Below are positions 58,826-64,000 of a stretch of 64,000 nucleotides of DNA, piece after piece. The stretch is from Diabrotica undecimpunctata (Eukaryota > Arthropoda > Insecta > Coleoptera > Chrysomelidae): NCBI RefSeq assembly GCF_040954645.1, contig NC_092805.1, positions 76,354,564 to 76,418,563 on the forward strand, in the 5' to 3' direction. The notes under the pieces are model-generated. The model did not search any database and had not been told where the DNA came from. It saw only the letters and a list, made by a program, of their open reading frames with translations. Position 1 is the stretch's first letter. Every line of letters begins with the position of its first letter. The translations under genes and the position numbers were made by a program.

Positions 58826-61800
58826 GGCATCCACTAAACAAAAGTAAAAAACTCTCCGGTATATTTTGTCACCCGAGAGAGTTTATACAGTTGGCGGGAA
58901 ACGAAAAACAAAATTCTAATTCCAATCTAATTTTTTTAGATGCATTTATAAAACATAAAGCGATTAAAATTCTGATTGATTCTGGATCGGAAATTTCGTT
59001 AATCAATAAAAAACTAGTAAAAGAATTAAATATGGACAGATTTGTGTATAAGATTCCGAGGGTTGCTTTAGTGGGTGCAAATAATAAAAAATTGACGACA
59101 GTAAACGAAGGTTTAGGAGTACGGATCAGAGTGGGAGACCAATTCTATATTATGCAATGTGTGGTGATCGAAGATCTAAATCATGATATGATAGCGGGAA
59201 TTGATGAATTGAGTGAAAAACATATCACCATCAATTTTTCGGAAAATCAACTGGAAATCAGAGCAGAACCAGACAACATAGAAGAAGAAAAGGAAACAGA
59301 CAGGAGAAAATTTTCTGAAAGGATAAATGGACAAGAAAAACATAAAGAAATCAATATGACGGTAGAGGATAAATCGAAAGCTCAAGAAAAAAATCAATCC
59401 GAAGAGGAAAAGAGAATAAAAAAAAAGAAGAAGAGTTCGAAAAGAAAGCAGGAAAAAAAGGAAGTTATAAGCAGAAAAATGGAAGGAGCCGAAACATGGT
59501 GCTCGGAATACCAGATAGAAATTAAAGATAAAGAAAAAATAGAAGAAGAAATAACGGAAGAGGACAGAGAAGAAATGGCAATTATGGACGAGAATCCAGA
59601 ATTTTGTGAAGAAGTAATACGGACAGTGAACACATGTGAACAAACTGAGGATGAAAGAAAAATAATATGTGGAGAAAACATGGAGAAGGAAATAGAGAAG
59701 ATTTTAGAAAATTATGGAGATCTTATTAATGAAGAAAGCCGAGTGGCTAAAAATTATGAACATTCTTTTAAAGTTAAAAACTTAGAAAATTTTAAATCGA
59801 AAACATATCCAATCCCGTATAAATACAGGCAAAGCGTCGGACAGGAAATTGAAAATATGATCAAAGACAAGGTGATCGAAAGATGTGACTCTCCATATAT
59901 CAACCCGATAGTATGCGTAAAAAAATCAAATGGTGATTTGCGATTATGTTTAGATGCAAGAAACATTAATTCGCACACAATCGCGCAATACGAAGCGCCT
60001 TTGAACATAGAAGCCATTTTTGGACGAATCACAGGATCACACATTTTCTCCAAAATCGATTTGAAACACAGTTTTTGGTTAATACCTTTGGCAGAAAAGT
60101 GTCGAAATTATACCGCTTTTTCTATCGACGGAGTGGTGTACCGATTTAGGGTAGTACCATTTGGACTACAAAGTGCATGCGCTGCTTTGGTTCGCGCATT
60201 ACACACAATTTTAAATAGGCATGGAGAATTTGTTGTACATTACATAGATGATTTATTAATTTTCTCACCGGATATAACAAGCCATCTACGACATATTCAT
60301 ACTGTTCTCGAAGAACTTGATCAAGCCGGATTAAAATTAAATATTCAAAAGTGTCAGTTTTTCCAAAAAGAGGTATTGTATTTAGGATTCAAATTAGACA
60401 CAAAAGGGATTAGTCTTGCAGAAGATAGAATCGAAGTCATCAACAACTACCCTAGGCCAACCAATTTAAAAACTTTGCGGGGATTTTTAGGAATGGTAAA
60501 CTATTTCAAAAAGCTGATACCAGACCTCAGTACAAAAGAAATACCGCTAATAGCATTACTTAAGAAAAATGTCAGATGGAAATGGGGAACGGAACAAGAA
60601 ATCGCTTTCAAAAATTTAAAAGGAGCGTTTTCCACAGCTGTAAGAGTGCACCACCCAAGATATGAGCAACCTTTCATTCTCAGGACCGATGCTTCCATAA
60701 AAAAATTTGCAGGGGTGTTATCACAGATACAAGACGATATAGAGGTGCCAATATGTTTTGTTTCCCGTGTAACCAAAACGTATGAGAGAAAATACAGCGT
60801 TACTGAATTAGAGTTTGCCAGTGTGTTATTTTGTGTAAACAAATTACGTTTTTACCTACTTGGGGCAAGATTCACCATTGAAACGGACCACGCAGCGTTG
60901 ATACACATAATGAAAAATAGGTTGGTAAATAATAGAATTCATAGGGGCATTCTTTTACTCCAAGAATATGATTTTGAATTTAAATATATCAAAGGAACGG
61001 ACAATATTTTGGCTGATGCGTTGACGAGAGATGAACAATTCCGCAAAGAGGATCACAAAACTCTCCACGTAGGCATGAACATAATGAGAGAAGAAGCAGG
61101 CTTATTTTCGTTGGCCAAAATCAGGGAAAATCAGGAAGAATTGAATGAAAGAGAAAAGCAAAGGGCTGAACAAGAAAATAACCTATATTTTAAGAGGGTC
61201 GATGGTAAAGAACTCTATGTAATCACGGAGCAAATGGCAAAAGAAGTTTATTTAAAGTTACACTGTGACAACGGACATATTGGAAGTAGAAAGCTGTGGC
61301 TTATGTTCAGGGAGAACTACATTTGTCGACAGGACTATACAATAGCCAAGGAGGTGACTCGAAATTGTGTGACATGCCAAAAGTGTAAAAGTAGGAACTT
61401 TAAAAATGAAAACGTCACAAAAAACGTCGTAGCTCGGAAGAAACTGGATATTGTTGCTATTGATATGTTGAGCGATTTGATACCAACAACTCAAAGGAAT
61501 AAACACATATTAGTTATGGTGGATCTTTTCTCAAAATATGTTAAATTGTACGCATGCAGAACCACAAAAGGAATTGAAATACTTAGGAAGATAGACAATT
61601 TTATAGAAACGGTGGGAAGACCAGACAATATTTTATTGGACAATGCGACATATTTTAGGAACGAACGTTTTAAAAGGGAATTAAGAGAGAGAGGCATCGA
61701 TACAAAATTTATAAGCATCCGTCATCCACAGAGCAACCCATCGGAGCGTTTTATACAAGAAGTCACAAAATTTCTACGAATTGCCGCGGAAGAACATCAT

Positions 61801-62244
61801 CGACATTGGGACAGAAAAGTGTTTGAGATCGAGACCTATTTGAATTGTGCTCCAAATACGGTTACCAAAGAGACGCCTTTATATATAATGAAAGGAACAA
61901 TGCCTACAAGACCGTGGGAAGACACCGCCCCCAAACAATACGAAGAAGTGATCGAATTGGTTCAAAGAAGATTGAGACGAAGTGGAGAGAAATATCTCCA
62001 AAGACAAGAGAGAACCCGAAGAAGAAGGCCGATCAAATTCCAGAAAGGAGATAAAGTCTTAGTGAAGGCACTGAGGGTGTCGAATTTACAAAATGGTATT
62101 TGTGCTAAATTGATGCCGATATTTGAAGGTCCATATAGGGTCAATACGGAAAATGGGGTAAATAGTTATGAATTAGCGCACATAGAGACAGGAAATATAC
62201 GGGGTATTTTTAACATTCACGACATCTATCAATATCATGAATAG
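58804..62244 (+). CDS. pol: Pol polyprotein of Osvaldo-like element, intact
   Basis: The frame opens after a TGA at 58801-58803, overlaps Gag by 22 bases in the -1 frame, and runs uninterrupted to 62244. Counting from 58891: protease ILIDSGSE with Asp-30; a Lys/Glu-rich linker (about 130-270); RT with LDARNIN, IDLKHSFW, PFGLQSACA and YIDD at 451-454; RNase H with RTDAS near 600 and DNILADALTR; integrase zinc domain H..H..C..C at about 791-828; catalytic Asp-858 (IDMLSD), Asp-917 (LDNATYF) and Glu-952 (NPSERF, 35 residues later); C-terminal SH3-like region (FQKGDKVLVKAL, EGPYRV). All active-site residues are present. Translation would need a -1 frameshift. Confidence 0.95.
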   Translation: MQTGFSIRHPLNKSKKLSGIFCHPREFIQLAGNEKQNSNSNLIFLDAFIKHKAIKILIDSGSEISLINKKLVKELNMDRFVYKIPRVALVGANNKKLTTVNEGLGVRIRVGDQFYIMQCVVIEDLNHDMIAGIDELSEKHITINFSENQLEIRAEPDNIEEEKETDRRKFSERINGQEKHKEINMTVEDKSKAQEKNQSEEEKRIKKKKKSSKRKQEKKEVISRKMEGAETWCSEYQIEIKDKEKIEEEITEEDREEMAIMDENPEFCEEVIRTVNTCEQTEDERKIICGENMEKEIEKILENYGDLINEESRVAKNYEHSFKVKNLENFKSKTYPIPYKYRQSVGQEIENMIKDKVIERCDSPYINPIVCVKKSNGDLRLCLDARNINSHTIAQYEAPLNIEAIFGRITGSHIFSKIDLKHSFWLIPLAEKCRNYTAFSIDGVVYRFRVVPFGLQSACAALVRALHTILNRHGEFVVHYIDDLLIFSPDITSHLRHIHTVLEELDQAGLKLNIQKCQFFQKEVLYLGFKLDTKGISLAEDRIEVINNYPRPTNLKTLRGFLGMVNYFKKLIPDLSTKEIPLIALLKKNVRWKWGTEQEIAFKNLKGAFSTAVRVHHPRYEQPFILRTDASIKKFAGVLSQIQDDIEVPICFVSRVTKTYERKYSVTELEFASVLFCVNKLRFYLLGARFTIETDHAALIHIMKNRLVNNRIHRGILLLQEYDFEFKYIKGTDNILADALTRDEQFRKEDHKTLHVGMNIMREEAGLFSLAKIRENQEELNEREKQRAEQENNLYFKRVDGKELYVITEQMAKEVYLKLHCDNGHIGSRKLWLMFRENYICRQDYTIAKEVTRNCVTCQKCKSRNFKNENVTKNVVARKKLDIVAIDMLSDLIPTTQRNKHILVMVDLFSKYVKLYACRTTKGIEILRKIDNFIETVGRPDNILLDNATYFRNERFKRELRERGIDTKFISIRHPQSNPSERFIQEVTKFLRIAAEEHHRHWDRKVFEIETYLNCAPNTVTKETPLYIMKGTMPTRPWEDTAPKQYEEVIELVQRRLRRSGEKYLQRQERTRRRRPIKFQKGDKVLVKALRVSNLQNGICAKLMPIFEGPYRVNTENGVNSYELAHIETGNIRGIFNIHDIYQYHE

Positions 62245-62339
62245 ATTTTAATAACATAGTGAAATAATTTGATCCTAGAAAACTTTTGTCATTTTTAAAA
62301 TTTAACAAAGAGTTTTCGGCAGATCAAATGGCGGGGATT
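62245..62339 (+). other. Short 3' leader and polypurine tract
   Basis: The purine-rich ATGGCGGGGAT (62328-62338) just before the LTR fits a polypurine tract. No env frame fits in this 95-base space. Confidence 0.7.
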
Positions 62340-63742
62340 TGTTATGATATGTAAAATCGAGAAAAATATTGGTTTGTTTAAAAATATTTCAAAGTTCAAA
62401 AACATTAAAATAATTCAGATAAGTAGGATAATATCCAACAAACATTTCGAAGAAGGAGAGCTATTAATTTCTTGAATTACCTGTACCAAACAAAAAGTAA
62501 GCTTTGCATAAATTATTTCTTTGTTATACTTGAGTGACCCGCATAATTTTAAGTGAAAACAAAAAGACAATTGAACGGGGTTTTCCAAAATACATTAATG
62601 CAGTGATTAGGGACAAATAGAAGAGATTTTAGATAGAGGTTTCTGTTAGTTTTTAAGAATTATAGAAAATATTATTTGTAAATAAGTTTTAGGAAATTTA
62701 TAATTATAGGTAAAAATTTGTTTGTTATCGAAATGAAAAAATGGGGGAATTGTGACGAGTTTTGATTGGCGGAGATTGAAAAAGGTGGGATAATTATGTA
62801 GGAAAAAGTTTAGCGAGATTGAAGGGGAGAAAGATATAGTCAGTTGATTTTCCAAGTCTGTAAGAGGAACAGTGATTGTTCTCTGGTGGTTCCAAAGAAG
62901 TAGCAAGCAGTAGTGTTGAATGTTAGTGAGTTTTTGTGGAGTTAGTGTATCTGACAGAAGCTGAAGCAACAAAATATTGTAAGTCATATTTTCCTACTTA
63001 TATTCCAAGAGTCACTGTTCAGGCCAACGAGAGATTCAGTTTATCGTAAAGAGAAGATATTCCAAGAGTCATTTTTCACTCGGGCCAACGAGAGATTCAG
63101 TTTATCGAGAGGAGAAAGGCTATCATAATTTGAATGATTTTTGCTTTTGAAGGAGATCATTAAGGACGATATACTTGCAACAATCTGTTGTAAGATTGCT
63201 GATTACATAGAGAGCGGTTGAGAGGAGATAATACAGTCTACAAGGAACAAGGATTTGGACCACTCATCATCAGAGAGAGATATTTTTGTTTTCTGCAGTT
63301 TTTTTTCTTTTATTGATAACACAATTTTTACTCGTAATTTAGAAAGGATATAAATATTTTGATTAGGAGAGTTAGAATAGTTTGGGATTTTGAGTTTTCA
63401 ATTAATATTGTTTGTACCATAAATTTTGATTGTTCACGTACGGAGAACAAAATTTTGAGAATCCTTATATGTGATTTGTTTATTGAAAACTTTTGAGTGT
63501 GAATTATTTCATTATTTTTATTTCAATATATAGTGTTAGATCATATGTGTTTTTATTATTCCGGTATTCTCTGGACCTTACCTTTCACATGTAATAGCAT
63601 AGATATTGAAGCACGAATTTAACCCTGAGATAAAAGAATTAAAAATTGTGATAAAGTCATAATCATATCATTTAAATAATTTTAATTAATCAAAAAAATT
63701 AATTAGCTAATTATTGCTTGGCGCACCAAGACTTTAAATATC

Positions 63743-63745
<3 letters not shown>
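62340..63745 (+). repeat. 3' LTR of Osvaldo-like element
   Basis: Near-identical to the 5' LTR. Visible differences include GCAAGCAGTAGTG versus GCAAGAAGGAATG, one T-tract length change, and TATCACA versus TATCGCA at the end. Confidence 0.93.

Positions 63746-63746
<1 letters not shown>

Positions 63747-63802
<56 letters not shown>
63747..63802. repeat. (TA)n microsatellite
   Basis: TA tract at the right end of the Osvaldo-like element. Confidence 0.97.
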
Positions 63803-63810
<8 letters not shown>

Positions 63811-64000
63811 GGGTGAGTTTTGTTAGTTGTTAATTTTATAAATATATTTGTTACAAGTAGTTTTGCTTTTATTTCAGTTCCTGCTTACAGTTATAATATA
63901 GCAGAACAAGGTCAATAGTGTCTTTTTCGGTTTTTAAACATTATTACAGGGTATTATATCAATAATACTTTATTCCTTGTTGTTCATAACTTCATTTATT
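63803..64000. other. Unassigned right edge
   Basis: AT-rich sequence with no supportable feature. Confidence 0.5.

Larger units (their letters stand above)
55590..63745 (+). mobile_element. Osvaldo-like LTR retrotransposon, nearly intact
   Basis: Complete structure of 8.16 kb: 5' LTR (55590-56996), primer-binding site (57002), Gag, Pol with protease, RT, RNase H and integrase, polypurine tract, 3' LTR (62340-63745). The LDARNIN form of the RT block and LTRs of 1.4 kb suggest the Osvaldo clade of Metaviridae. No env. Both outer ends abut (TA)n, so a target duplication cannot be distinguished from the repeat. The one clear lesion is a frameshift in Gag. Confidence 0.93.

Noticed and set aside
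59176..59681. Phe/Ser-rich minus-strand frames opposite Osvaldo-like Pol (and others at 57257-58834)
   Set aside because: Antisense to Lys/Glu-rich coding sequence, which produces long spurious frames.
63860..63890. Intron end (TTTTATTTCAG) near the right edge
   Set aside because: No coding sequence follows before the window ends.

Overview
The window is a transposable-element graveyard from a eukaryotic, almost certainly insect, genome; a beetle is a guess. The reasons are the high AT content, the many long (TA)n microsatellites, a 100-N assembly gap, and the mix of element families: errantivirus-like gypsy with Env, Osvaldo-like LTR element, Penelope-like elements, RTE, Tigger/pogo, piggyBac, hAT, mariner and a tRNA-derived SINE. 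I see no intact single-copy host gene, rRNA or genuine tRNA gene, and no bacterial-style operon.

Layout. 1-4957: minus-strand gypsy/errantivirus-like LTR retrotransposon (candidate LTR, primer-binding site, Gag without zinc knuckle, Pol, integrase running off the left edge). 4967-6592: a 1.4-kb LTR-like repeat between (TA)n tracts, repeated at 39945-41305. 7021-7960: 121-bp satellite, about eight units. 8130-11440: non-LTR fragments and two piggyBac fragments in permuted order. 12849-13408: tRNA-derived SINE between two (TA)n tracts. 13995-14094: gap. 14359-17037: complete Tigger/pogo transposon with a dead transposase, sitting beside a multicopy ORF (17059-17808) whose C-terminal part reappears at 19330-19649. 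20800-24430: R1-like, hAT and mariner remnants. 24830-26000: decayed non-LTR element. 27000-28058: a second tandem array. 28095-29260: Penelope-like fragment. 29775-30121: foldback repeat. 30600-32520: hAT pieces in inverted orientation. 33130-36330: nearly full-length RTE element on the minus strand. 36350-37700: rearranged Penelope-like copy. 37711-39720: errantivirus-type integrase tail and Env with an internal duplication. 41364-48225: non-LTR, mariner/IS630-type and Penelope fragments. 49576-55503: two Penelope-like copies head to head. 55590-63745: nearly intact Osvaldo-like LTR retrotransposon with two almost identical 1.4-kb LTRs.

How the parts relate. Three themes explain most of the window. 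First, retroelements of several classes have their ends inside or against (TA)n tracts. Second, Penelope-like copies carry a hammerhead-ribozyme-like motif at their 3' end and are joined at short palindromes, which suggests template switching or snap-back during target-primed reverse transcription. Third, old DNA transposons are interrupted by younger insertions. The youngest-looking insertions are the Osvaldo-like element and the Penelope dimer; the most decayed are the non-LTR, mariner and piggyBac scraps.

All family assignments rest on motifs read in the translation and on recalled family features; no database search was possible.
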